From positions 1-64,000 of the forward strand of contig CALFZO010000162.1 of assembly GCA_937952305.1 (NCBI GenBank): 64,000 bases of DNA, in the 5' to 3' direction. The stretch's first letter is position 1. Every line of letters begins with the position of its first letter. The notes beneath the pieces were generated by a model. It did no database searches, was not told the origin of the DNA, and saw only the letters and a program-made list of their open reading frames with translations. Source of the stretch: an uncultured Anaerolineales bacterium (GTDB lineage Bacteria > Chloroflexota > Anaerolineae > Anaerolineales > UBA6663). Made by a program: the position numbers and the translations under genes. Below, piece by piece: positions 1-8,142 of the stretch.

Positions 1-15
1 AGGTGGAGGTGGGGA

Positions 16-234
16 CTACGAGGAAACGGCAGGGAGGCTGGGGAAGAGCGTGGGCGCTGTCCGGGTGGGGGGGGCGACGGTGGTGGCTGTGCTGACCGGC
101 ACACGTGTGAACAGCGGCGGCGCAGGCGTGTCGGCGCAGGCCGCGACCAGGCCGAGGGCGCCCAATGTCAGGAACAGCCCGCCCACGCGGCTGGCCCGCG
201 CCGACCTGCGAGCGAGCCTCACCGGTTGAGCCAT
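16..234 (-). CDS. small lipoprotein with Pro/Thr-rich tail
   Basis: A 72-residue product starting at ATG 232-234. A positively charged N-terminus is followed by a hydrophobic stretch ending in a lipobox (LVAAC, Cys33), so it should be an exported, lipid-anchored protein. The mature part is only a Pro/Thr/Ala-rich tail with no recognisable domain. It overlaps the end of the upstream M23 peptidase gene by 16 bp and so is probably translated with it. The TAG stop at 16-18 is followed in frame by Ser-Pro-Pro-Pro-Pro up to the window edge, so the stop may interrupt a longer Pro-rich lipoprotein. Function unknown. Confidence 0.55.
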   Translation of the reverse strand: MAQPVRLARRSARASRVGGLFLTLGALGLVAACADTPAPPLFTRVPVSTATTVAPPTRTAPTLFPSLPAVSS

Positions 235-926
235 TCGGGCGGCCAGGTCGGGCTGTAATCGTTCAGGATCGGCCCGCCGAACTGGATCTCCGGCTGCTCG
301 TCCGCGAACTGCCACTGGCGCGGGGCGGCCAGGTCCCGCTGATAGCCGCGCTGGAAGGCGCCGGTCAGCATCAGCGAGTCCCAGTCGGCGTCGATGAGCG
401 GGACGGGGTTGTAGGCCGTGCGGTAGTTGTAGCCGCTGCGGATTTCCAGGTGCAGGTGCGGGCGCGAGCTGCAGGTCAGGTCGGGGTCGCCGGTATAGCC
501 CACCACCTGGCCGCGCGCTACCGGCTGACCGACATCGACGCTGGCGCGCTCGACCAGGTGCCCATAGAACGAGGCGTAACCGTTGGGGTGATCGATCATC
601 AAGTTGTGCGGCCCGGCGCCGTGCGAGGCCGCGTCGACCTTGGTGACCACGCCGTCGCCGATGGCGACCACGGGCGTGCCGCAGCGCGCCGAGAAGTCGA
701 TGCCGAAGTGCAGGCCCTGGCCGGCGCCGTACATCACGCGCCGCCAGCGGTAGGCGCCGGTGGTGTTGCCGTACATCTGGCCCACCAGCCAGGTGCTCGG
801 CCCCGGCGCCGTGTCAAACGGGAGACCGAAGGGCTTGGCCTGGGCGAGGGCGGGAGAGGATGGAAACTGGATACTGAGGGCAGCCAGGAGAGCGACGACG
901 GACGAGAGACGAAGGACGAAGCGCAT
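219..926 (-). CDS. M23 family metallopeptidase (secreted)
   Basis: A 235-residue putative peptidoglycan endopeptidase of the LytM/M23 family, acting outside the membrane. Residues 1-29 form a signal peptide ending near ALAQA. The zinc motifs are complete: HFGID (HxxxD), a GH in the YGHL segment, and HLHLEI near residue 160. The C-terminal 60 residues are not part of the core fold. It follows hutU by 21 bp on the same strand and is followed by an overlapping small lipoprotein, so it may be cotranscribed with the hut genes without sharing their function. No clear Shine-Dalgarno sequence is seen. Whether it cleaves peptidoglycan is inferred from the family. Confidence 0.9.
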   Translation of the reverse strand: MRFVLRLSSVVALLAALSIQFPSSPALAQAKPFGLPFDTAPGPSTWLVGQMYGNTTGAYRWRRVMYGAGQGLHFGIDFSARCGTPVVAIGDGVVTKVDAASHGAGPHNLMIDHPNGYASFYGHLVERASVDVGQPVARGQVVGYTGDPDLTCSSRPHLHLEIRSGYNYRTAYNPVPLIDADWDSLMLTGAFQRGYQRDLAAPRQWQFADEQPEIQFGGPILNDYSPTWPPEWLNR

Positions 927-947
927 AGACCAGCCTGTGGCTTGAGT

Positions 948-2615
948 CTATCGTCCTTCGCCCGGCCTGTCAGGCAGCATCGGCATCTTGATCCCGTGCC
1001 GGCGGGCGGCGGCGATGGCCTCCGGGTAGCCGGCGTCGGCGTGGCGCACGACGCCCATACCCGGGTCACTGGTGAGCACACGCTCCAGGCGGCGCGCCGC
1101 CTCCGGCGTCCCATCGGCGACGATGACCTGACCGGCATGCTGCGAGTAGCCGATGCCGACACCGCCACCGTGGTGGAAGCTGACCCAGGTGGCGCCGCCG
1201 ACGGCGTTGATCAGGGCGTTCAGGATCGGCCAGTCGCTGACCGCGTCGGTGCCGTCGCGCATCCCCTCGGTCTCGCGGTTGGGGCTGGCCACCGAACCGG
1301 CGTCCAAATGGTCGCGCCCGATGACGAGCGGGGCTTTGACGATTCCCTGGCGGACCAGGTCGTTGAAGCGCAGCCCAGCTTGGGCGCGCTCACCGTAGCC
1401 CAGCCAGCAGATGCGCGCCGGCAGACCCTGGAAGTGGATCTTCTCGCGCGCCATCGTCAGCCAGCGGCGCAAGTGCGCGTCCTCGGGGAACAGCTCCAGC
1501 ACAGCCTCGTCGGTGCGGTAAATGTCCTCCGGGTCGCCGGACAGCGCCACCCAGCGGAACGGCCCTTTGCCCTCGCAGAAGAGCGGGCGGATGTAGGCCG
1601 GCACGAAGCCGGGATAATCGAAGGCGTTCTTCACGCCGTAGTCGTAAGCGCGCTGGCGCAGGTTGTTGCCGTAGTCGAAGACCTCGGCCCCACGCTGCTG
1701 CAGGGCCAGCATGGCTTCCACGTGGCGCGCCATCGAGGCCAGACTGCGGCGTTCATACTCCTTGGGATCGGCGCGCCGCAACTGGTCGGCGGCCTGCAGG
1801 GTCAAGGCGTGCGGGACGTAGGCCAGCACATCATGGGCCGGCGTCTGGTCGGTGACGACGTCCGGCGTCACGCCACGCACGACCAGCTCTGGCAGCACGT
1901 CGGCGGCGTTGGCGATCAGACCGATGGATTTGGCCTCGCCGCGGCGCGTGGCCTCCTCCACCAGTGTCATGGCCTCCTCGAGCGTGTCCACGACGACGTC
2001 GACGTAGCCGGTCTCCAGCCGCCGCTTGGCGCGCCCGGGATCAATCTCAACCACCAGCGCCACGCCCTCATTCATCGTCACCGCCAGCGGCTGGGCGCCG
2101 CCCATGCCGCCCAGGCCGGCCGTGAGCACCCACTTGCCCTTCAGGCTGGGCCAGCCGCGCTGCTGGGCCAGCGAACCCAACGTCTCATAGGTACCCTGCA
2201 GGATGCCCTGCGTGCCGATATAGATCCACGAGCCGGCCGTCATCTGGCCGTACATGATCAGGCCCTTGGCGGCCAGGTCGTCGAAGTGGCTTTGCGTGGC
2301 CCAGTGCGGCACCAAGTTGGAGTTGGCGATCAGCACGCGCGGCGCGTCCGCGTGACTCTTGAAAATCACCACGGGCTTGCCGGATTGGACCAAGAGGGTT
2401 TCGTCGTCGCCGAGCGTCTGGAGGCTGGCCAGGAGGGCGTCGAAGCACTCCCAGTTGCGCGCCGCCTGGCCGCGCCCGCCGTAGACCACCAGGTCGTCTG
2501 GGCGCTCGGCCACGTCTGGGTCCAGGTTGTTCTGGAGCATGCGGAAAGCCGCTTCCTGGAGCCAGCCCTGGCAGGTGAGTTGCGAGCCGCGCGGCGCACG
2601 GACGATGCGGGACAT
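948..2615 (-). CDS. hutU: urocanate hydratase
   Basis: A cytoplasmic enzyme of histidine degradation, converting urocanate to 4-imidazolone-5-propanoate with tightly bound NAD. The 555-residue length is the family norm. Visible family motifs include YGGRGQAARNWECFD near residue 45, MTAGSWIYIGTQGI, GGMGGAQPLA, FDYGNNLRQ and the active-site region CWLGYGERAQ. A longer reading to 2651 is open, but ATG 2613-2615 has GGAGG four bases upstream, which decides the start. The usual TDQTSAHDP segment reads TDQTPAHDV here, a mild variation. It is the last hut gene in the minus-strand run hutH-hutI-hydrolase-hutU. Confidence 0.97.
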   Translation of the reverse strand: MSRIVRAPRGSQLTCQGWLQEAAFRMLQNNLDPDVAERPDDLVVYGGRGQAARNWECFDALLASLQTLGDDETLLVQSGKPVVIFKSHADAPRVLIANSNLVPHWATQSHFDDLAAKGLIMYGQMTAGSWIYIGTQGILQGTYETLGSLAQQRGWPSLKGKWVLTAGLGGMGGAQPLAVTMNEGVALVVEIDPGRAKRRLETGYVDVVVDTLEEAMTLVEEATRRGEAKSIGLIANAADVLPELVVRGVTPDVVTDQTPAHDVLAYVPHALTLQAADQLRRADPKEYERRSLASMARHVEAMLALQQRGAEVFDYGNNLRQRAYDYGVKNAFDYPGFVPAYIRPLFCEGKGPFRWVALSGDPEDIYRTDEAVLELFPEDAHLRRWLTMAREKIHFQGLPARICWLGYGERAQAGLRFNDLVRQGIVKAPLVIGRDHLDAGSVASPNRETEGMRDGTDAVSDWPILNALINAVGGATWVSFHHGGGVGIGYSQHAGQVIVADGTPEAARRLERVLTSDPGMGVVRHADAGYPEAIAAARRHGIKMPMLPDRPGEGR

Positions 2616-2672
2616 AGGGCCTCCGATGACGAGCGGCTGGGCGCGGCGCACCCAGGCCGTGGGGACGACGGG

Positions 2673-3464
2673 CTAAAGGTTTTCGATGAAGGCGCGCACG
2701 GCGGCGTTGAAGGCGGCCGGCTGTTCGAGGTTGGGCAAGTGGCCGGCGTCCGCGATGACGGCCAGCTGCGCGCCCGGGATGCCCGCGCGCGTCTTCTCGG
2801 CCTCGGCGGCGGGGATGAGTTGATCGTCGGCGCCGTGCAACACCAGTGTGGGCGCCCGGATTGCGGCCAGCGTCGCGGTCGAGTCCGGCCGATCCCGCAT
2901 GGCCGCCAGCGCCGCCGTCAGGCCGTCCACTGAGGCCCCGGCCATGAGCGCCCGGGTGCCCGCCACCAATTGCGGCTGCGCGGCGTAGGTCTTGGGCGAG
3001 AACAGCTTGGGGAGCATGGCCTCGGCCACGGCGCCGGCGCCCTGTGCGCGCGCCTGGGCCGCCATCTTGTCGCGGTTGGCCCGGCCCTCGGGCGAGTCCG
3101 CGCCGGCCCGCGTCGCCGCCAGAATCAGGCCGGCGACACGCTCGGGGTACTTCCGGTAAAAGGCCAGGGCGATGTAGCCGCCCATCGACAGCCCGCACAG
3201 CACGGCCGGGCGCGTGACGCGGGCGGCGTCCAGGCAGGCCAGACAGTCGGCGGCGTAGTCGTCCACGCTGGCCGGGCCGGGCACGGGCTCGGCGCCGCCG
3301 AAGCCGCGCAGGTCGAAGGCCAGCACGCGGGCGCTGTCCGAGAGGTCGTTGAGCTGCGGCTCCCACAGCGCGCGGCTGAGCGGGAAGCCGTGGATGAAGA
3401 GCAGCGGCTCGCGCGAACCCAGGTCGTCTAATACGGTCGTGTAGAGCGGGAGTTTGAGGCGCAT
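2673..3464 (-). CDS. alpha/beta hydrolase in the hut operon
   Basis: A 263-residue single-domain alpha/beta hydrolase. The oxyanion segment FIHGFP (residues 23-28), nucleophile elbow GLSMGG (Ser93), acid in GADDQLIP (about 212) and AGHLPN histidine (about 240) complete the Ser-Asp-His triad. It resembles 3-oxoadipate enol-lactonase-like carboxylesterases, but the substrate cannot be read from sequence. It sits 16 bp after hutI and 57 bp before hutU, between two histidine-degradation genes. No formiminoglutamase (HutG) or HutF is present, and a serine hydrolase would not be expected to replace those metal-dependent enzymes. Its place may reflect hitch-hiking or an accessory step. Confidence 0.88.
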   Translation of the reverse strand: MRLKLPLYTTVLDDLGSREPLLFIHGFPLSRALWEPQLNDLSDSARVLAFDLRGFGGAEPVPGPASVDDYAADCLACLDAARVTRPAVLCGLSMGGYIALAFYRKYPERVAGLILAATRAGADSPEGRANRDKMAAQARAQGAGAVAEAMLPKLFSPKTYAAQPQLVAGTRALMAGASVDGLTAALAAMRDRPDSTATLAAIRAPTLVLHGADDQLIPAAEAEKTRAGIPGAQLAVIADAGHLPNLEQPAAFNAAVRAFIENL

Positions 3465-3480
3465 AGGCGGAGGGGTTGGG

Positions 3481-4734
3481 TCAGATGGGTTGTGACCAGA
3501 CGACGCGGCCGCGTTTGAGGACGGCCCGCACCGGATTGTAACCCAGGCGATAGATCACGTCGGCGACGGTGGGCGCATCCCAGAGCTGCAGGTCCGCCAG
3601 CTGGCCGGGCGCGATCTGGCCGCGATCAGTGCGGGCCAGGGCGCGCGCGCCGCCGACGGTGGCGGCCAGCACGGCCGCTTCCACTGAGAAGCCGTGCAGG
3701 CGGCCGGCCAACTGCATCACCAGGAACATGGACTCGACCCAGCCGCCGGGGCACAGATCGGTGGCCAGCGCCACCGTCATCCCGGCCGCGAACATGGCGC
3801 GCGCGTCGAAGGGGCGCGGATGCCGGACGGCGAAATCGATGACGGGCATGAGCACGCCCACCACGCCGGCGGCCGCCAGCCGTTCCAGGCTGGCCGGCTG
3901 GGTGTAGTTCAGGTGGTCGGCCGAGACCACGCCCAGCTCGGCCGCCAGGTCCGCGCCGCCCAGCGCCGCGTACTGGTCCACATGGGCCTTCAGCTGCAGG
4001 CCGTGGGCGCGCCCGGCCTCCAGGATGCGGCGCATCTGGGCCAGGGTGTAGTAGCCGTCGTCGCAGTAGACGTCGATGAACTCGGCCAGACCCTCGGCGG
4101 CTACGCGCGGCAGCATCGTGTCTACCACCAAATCCACATAGCGGTCGCGCGGCAGTTCGGGCGGAAAGTCGTGCGCGCCCAGGAAGGTGCTGACGATCTC
4201 CACCGGCTGGGCGGCCTGGAGACGCCGGTTCACGCGCAGCATCTTCAGCTCGGCGTCCACGCTCAGGCCGTAGCCGCTCTTGCTCTCCGCCGTCGTCGTA
4301 CCGTGCGCGAGCATCTGGCGCAGGCGCGCCTGCGCGCTTTCGGTCAGGGCGGCCTCGTCCGCGGCGCGCGTCATCTGCATGGTGGCCTGGATGCCGGTGG
4401 GAATTCCGAGAGCGCGGACCTCGGCCGGGGTGCGCGTCAGGCGGGCGGCGTATTCCTGCACGCGTGAGCCGCCGAAGACCAGATGGGTGTGGCTGTCCAC
4501 GAAGCCGGGCGCCACAATCAGGCCGGCGGCATCCAGCACGGCCGCGCCCGTGGTGTCCACCTGGGCGCGCACGGCGGCATCCGACCCGACCGCCAGGATT
4601 AGACCGCCGCCGATGGCGATGGTGGCATTGGATAGCCGGCCGAGCGGGTCGCCGGACGTGGCGACGCCGGTGACGACTTCGCGGGCGCCGACGATCAGTT
4701 GCTCAGCCGAGGGGCGCGGGCCGGGTGTGGACAT
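3481..4734 (-). CDS. hutI: imidazolonepropionase
   Basis: A 417-residue amidohydrolase-superfamily enzyme that opens the ring of imidazolone-5-propanoate to N-formimino-glutamate, the third step of histidine degradation. The metal motif DSHTHLVFGG is at about residues 80-89. Further metal or substrate motifs are KAHVDQY (about 250) and the ATDLCPGG segment (about 325), where many HutI proteins read TDxNPG. It is preceded by hutH (20 bp gap) and followed by the alpha/beta hydrolase. ATG 4732-4734 has no obvious ribosome site; translation may depend on coupling to hutH. Confidence 0.95.
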   Translation of the reverse strand: MSTPGPRPSAEQLIVGAREVVTGVATSGDPLGRLSNATIAIGGGLILAVGSDAAVRAQVDTTGAAVLDAAGLIVAPGFVDSHTHLVFGGSRVQEYAARLTRTPAEVRALGIPTGIQATMQMTRAADEAALTESAQARLRQMLAHGTTTAESKSGYGLSVDAELKMLRVNRRLQAAQPVEIVSTFLGAHDFPPELPRDRYVDLVVDTMLPRVAAEGLAEFIDVYCDDGYYTLAQMRRILEAGRAHGLQLKAHVDQYAALGGADLAAELGVVSADHLNYTQPASLERLAAAGVVGVLMPVIDFAVRHPRPFDARAMFAAGMTVALATDLCPGGWVESMFLVMQLAGRLHGFSVEAAVLAATVGGARALARTDRGQIAPGQLADLQLWDAPTVADVIYRLGYNPVRAVLKRGRVVWSQPI

Positions 4735-4754
4735 GGTGATGGGTAAACGGTCGT

Positions 4755-6326
4755 TCAGGGCTGCAGCACCGCGTCGACGGCGGCCAGCAACTCGCCAGAG
4801 CGGACCACCTCCGCCAGCGCTTCGATATCGGGCGTGAGCTCGCGGTCGTGCTCCAGGGCGCGCACATGGCGGCGCACAACCGTGTACGCGGCCCGGGTGC
4901 CGCGCCCGAGGCGGGCCGGGCCGTCCGGGCGCAAGTCGATGGCCTGGGCCGCCGTCAACAGCTCAATGGCTACAATATGGCGCACGTTCTGGACCACTTC
5001 CAGCGCGTGGCGGGCGGCGTTGGCGCCCATGCTGACGTGGTCCTCCTGGTTGGCGCTGGACGGGATCGAGTCGACGCTGTCCGGGTGGGCCAGAGTCTTG
5101 TTATCTGAGACCAGGGCGGCGGCCGTGTATTGCGGCATCATCAGGCCGCTGTCCAGGCCGCTGCGGGGGACGAGCATCGGCGGCAGACCGTTGCTCAACT
5201 CGGGCGTCACCAGCCGGAAGAGGCGGCGCTCGGCGATGTTGCCGACGGCGGCCAGGGCGATGCCGAGAAAGTCCAGCCACAGGCTGGGCCCCTGGCCGTG
5301 GAAGTTGCCGCCTGAGACCTTGTAGGGCGGCTCGGCGTCAGCGAAGATCAGGGGGTTGTCCGAGATCGCGTTGAGCGCGGCCGTGACCCGTTCGTCCAGG
5401 AAGGCCAGCACGTCGCGGACCGGGCCGACCACGTGCGGCGTGCAGCGCAGGCTGTAGGCGTCCTGCACGCGCTCTGGCTGCGAGTCCACCAGGCCGCTGC
5501 CGGCCAGCAGAGCGCGCAACCGGGCGGCGGTGGCCGCCTGGCCCGGCTGATTGTTGGCGGCGTGCAAAGCCGGGTGGAGGGCCTCGCTCAGGCCGCAGAG
5601 CGCCTCGTAGGAGAGCGCGGCCGCGACCTCGGCCTGGCGCACTATGCTTTCGGCGTCGTGCACGGCCAGGGCCGCCGCCGCCACCATGAACGTCGTCCCA
5701 TTGGTCAGCGCCAGCCCTTCCTTGGCCTCCAGGACGACGCGGGCCAGGCCGGCGCGGCGCAGCGCTTCGGCGCCGCTCAGTAGTTCGCCCTGGTAATAGG
5801 CCTGGCCGCTGTAGCCGCCGTCGCCGTCCTCATCCCGCGTGAACACGGCCGCGATGTGCGCCAGCGGGGCCAGGTCCCCGCTGGCGCCGAGCGAGCCCTT
5901 GCCGGGGACGTGCGGGGTGACGCCGCGGTTGAGCATCTCGATGAGGAGCTGCGCGACCTCCGGGCGCAGGCCGGAGCGGCCGCCCGCGAAGACGTTGGCG
6001 CGGATCAGCATCATGGCGCGCACCACTTCCACCGGCAGCGGCGCGCCGACGCCGACCAGGCATTGCAGGATCAGGTTGCGCGAGAGCCGGCGCGTCTGTT
6101 CCGGCGCGATGTGTGTGTGCGCGAGCGAGCCGAAGCCGGTATTGACGCCGTAGATGACGCGCCCGCCGCCATCGGAGGCGGGGCCGTAAACGGCGGCGCG
6201 CACCCAGGCCTGGCTGGCGCGCATCCGGGCCAGCACGTCCGGCGAGTACGGCGCCACGCGCTGTCCGTGGCGCGCGACAGCGACGACGTCGGCGAGGGTG
6301 AGCGAGGAGCCGGTGAGGGTGAGCAT
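4755..6326 (-). CDS. hutH: histidine ammonia-lyase
   Basis: A 523-residue enzyme catalysing the first step of histidine degradation, histidine to urocanate and ammonia, through an MIO group formed autocatalytically from Ala-Ser-Gly. The MIO triad is seen in GSLGASGDLAPL near residue 140. YGVNTGFG near residue 60 and the QEDHVSMG segment are further family signatures. The start ATG 6324-6326 has AAGGA five bases upstream. It is the first gene of the hut run and is transcribed divergently from the ABC exporter at 6435. The 108-bp space between them shows no convincing -10 box or operator. Confidence 0.97.
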   Translation of the reverse strand: MLTLTGSSLTLADVVAVARHGQRVAPYSPDVLARMRASQAWVRAAVYGPASDGGGRVIYGVNTGFGSLAHTHIAPEQTRRLSRNLILQCLVGVGAPLPVEVVRAMMLIRANVFAGGRSGLRPEVAQLLIEMLNRGVTPHVPGKGSLGASGDLAPLAHIAAVFTRDEDGDGGYSGQAYYQGELLSGAEALRRAGLARVVLEAKEGLALTNGTTFMVAAAALAVHDAESIVRQAEVAAALSYEALCGLSEALHPALHAANNQPGQAATAARLRALLAGSGLVDSQPERVQDAYSLRCTPHVVGPVRDVLAFLDERVTAALNAISDNPLIFADAEPPYKVSGGNFHGQGPSLWLDFLGIALAAVGNIAERRLFRLVTPELSNGLPPMLVPRSGLDSGLMMPQYTAAALVSDNKTLAHPDSVDSIPSSANQEDHVSMGANAARHALEVVQNVRHIVAIELLTAAQAIDLRPDGPARLGRGTRAAYTVVRRHVRALEHDRELTPDIEALAEVVRSGELLAAVDAVLQP

Positions 6327-6434
6327 GGCGATCCTTGGAACGGGAAGTGGGCGGCCTGCCGCGGCACGGGTCGACGGTTGGAAGCCGGCCTCAACCGCGC
6401 ACGGCGAAGTCGTCAGAAACGGGCTCGGAGGAAC

Positions 6435-8105
6435 ATGGGCGTCTTGAAGCTGACCAGGTCATTCATCTCCCCGGAGATGCGGCGCTGGCTGAGCTGGTTG
6501 TGGTCGGTCCGGTCCCGGCTGTGGGCGGGGACGCTGGCCCTGGTCGTGTCCAGCCTGCTGGCGGCCTTCACGCCGCGCCTGCTGGGCCAGGTCATCGCGG
6601 CCCTGCCCGGCGTGGCGCTGGGGCCGGCCGGGGTGCTGGCCGGCGTGTTCGCGGCCCAGGTCACTGGCGCGGCGCTGGGCGTGTACGGGTTGGGCCGGGG
6701 TGTGGCCAGGGTTGTGGCCGATCTGCGCGCCCGGTTGTTCGGACAGAGCCTGCGCGCGAACGCGGCCTTTCATGACCAGCACTGGTCCGCCGAACTGGCG
6801 ACCGCTGTGACGCATGATGCGGCGCTTGTGGAACAGTCGCTTGGAACGCTGTTGCCCATTCTAGCACAGAGCCTTCCGCTGACGATCATCGGCGCGGGCG
6901 GGCTGCTCTGGACGGACGCGCGCCTGACGATGGGCCTGCTCCTGGCTGGGCTGCCGCTGGGCGGGGCAGTGCTGGTGATCGGGCGCGCGCTGCGCCGCGC
7001 GGCGCGCGCAGGTCAAGCGGCCTTGGGCGAGGTCGGCCGGCAGGCGCAGGAAGGCCTGGCCGGCCTGTGGTTGATCAAGACTCTGACGCGCGAAGCGGAC
7101 TTCGAGGCGCGTTTTGCCGAGGCGCTGGCCGAACACACTCGGGCGCGGCAGGGGCGCGCGGCCTGGCAGGGGGCTTTGGAAGTGGCGCTGCCGGCTGGCG
7201 CCGGGCTGGTGGTGTTGGTGGGGGCGGGCCTGATCCGGCAGACGCCGCCGTCGGTGGAGAGCCTGGCCACTTTTAGCGCCGCGCTGGCGGTGTTGGCCGC
7301 CGGCGCGTACGGGCTGCTGCGCGGCTACACGTTTCTGCAGGCCGCCGTCGGCGCGACGACGCGGCTGCTAGCGCTGGAGGCGGCTCTGGCATCCGCGGCC
7401 GAGCCGCGCGCCGGACGGCCCCTGGCGGGCAGGCCGCGCACGCTGCGCCTGGAGTCCGTCAGCTTCACGTACCCTGAGGGCACGGGCGGCGTCTCCGACC
7501 TGAGTCTGACGCTGGCCGCGGGTGAACGCGTGGCCCTGGTAGGTCCCAACGGCGCCGGCAAATCCACGCTGATCCGGCTGTTGCAGCGCCTCTACACGCC
7601 GCAGCAAGGCGAACTGTATCTAGATGACCAGCCAGCGGCGGCGATCGAGTTAGGAGCCTGGCGCCGCCAGTTCGCGGTAGTCACGCGCGATCCCGTGGTC
7701 TTCGCGCTGAGCGTGGCCGACAACATTGCGCTGGGCCGCCCGGGCGCCACGCCCGCCGAGATCGAGGCGGCCGCCCGCCAGGTGGGTTTGCACGACCTCG
7801 TCCGGGCGCTGCCCGGTGGTTACGCCGCTCAGGTGGGCGAAGGCGGCGCCCGCCTCTCGGCCGGGCAGCGTCAGCGGCTGGCCCTGGCGCGGCTCTGCCT
7901 GCAGGACCCGGCGGTGCTTATCCTGGACGAGGCCACGAACTCGCTGGACGCCGACGGGCTGGCCGCCGTCACGGCCCTCATCGCCACCTGGGCGCGCGAG
8001 CGCCTCGTCTTGCTGGTGGCGCCCGAGGTGGCTGAGGGCTGGGCCGCCACCCGGCGAGTGACGCTGAGGCGCGGCCGCATCGTGCAAGATCGCGCGTTTT
8101 CGTGA
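6435..8105 (+). CDS. ABC exporter half-transporter (fused TMD-NBD), degenerate Q- and H-loops
   Basis: A 556-residue protein with an N-terminal membrane domain of about six helices and a C-terminal ATPase. The NBD has Walker A (GPNGAGKST, from about residue 370), signature LSAGQRQR, Walker B with catalytic Glu (VLILDEAT) and a D-loop SLD. The Q-loop glutamine is replaced by Arg418 (VVTRDP) and the switch histidine by Pro530 (LLVAPEV). Known exporters need both for normal hydrolysis, so this NBD may be slow or need a partner, and no partner gene is nearby. Substrate unknown. Reading is open upstream, but ATG 6435 with GGAGG at 6427-6431 is the clear start. Confidence 0.9.
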   Translation: MGVLKLTRSFISPEMRRWLSWLWSVRSRLWAGTLALVVSSLLAAFTPRLLGQVIAALPGVALGPAGVLAGVFAAQVTGAALGVYGLGRGVARVVADLRARLFGQSLRANAAFHDQHWSAELATAVTHDAALVEQSLGTLLPILAQSLPLTIIGAGGLLWTDARLTMGLLLAGLPLGGAVLVIGRALRRAARAGQAALGEVGRQAQEGLAGLWLIKTLTREADFEARFAEALAEHTRARQGRAAWQGALEVALPAGAGLVVLVGAGLIRQTPPSVESLATFSAALAVLAAGAYGLLRGYTFLQAAVGATTRLLALEAALASAAEPRAGRPLAGRPRTLRLESVSFTYPEGTGGVSDLSLTLAAGERVALVGPNGAGKSTLIRLLQRLYTPQQGELYLDDQPAAAIELGAWRRQFAVVTRDPVVFALSVADNIALGRPGATPAEIEAAARQVGLHDLVRALPGGYAAQVGEGGARLSAGQRQRLALARLCLQDPAVLILDEATNSLDADGLAAVTALIATWARERLVLLVAPEVAEGWAATRRVTLRRGRIVQDRAFS

Positions 8106-8121
8106 TTGTCTTGCCAGGGCG

Positions 8122-8130
8122 TGTTACAAT
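8122..8130 (+). promoter_or_regulatory. extended -10 promoter of the SNF2 gene
   Basis: TGTTACAAT, an extended -10 element (TGn followed by TACAAT). The helicase ATG is 12 bases downstream, so the transcript would have almost no 5' leader. No ribosome site precedes that ATG, which fits. No well-spaced -35 box is seen, as expected for an extended -10. Confidence 0.5.
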
Positions 8131-8142
8131 TCTACCTTCGCG

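Noticed and set aside
165..2933. A 922-codon plus-strand open frame opposite the M23, hutU and hydrolase genes
   Set aside because: It is antisense to clear enzymes with full motifs and crosses several gene boundaries. Long antisense frames are expected in such GC-rich DNA.
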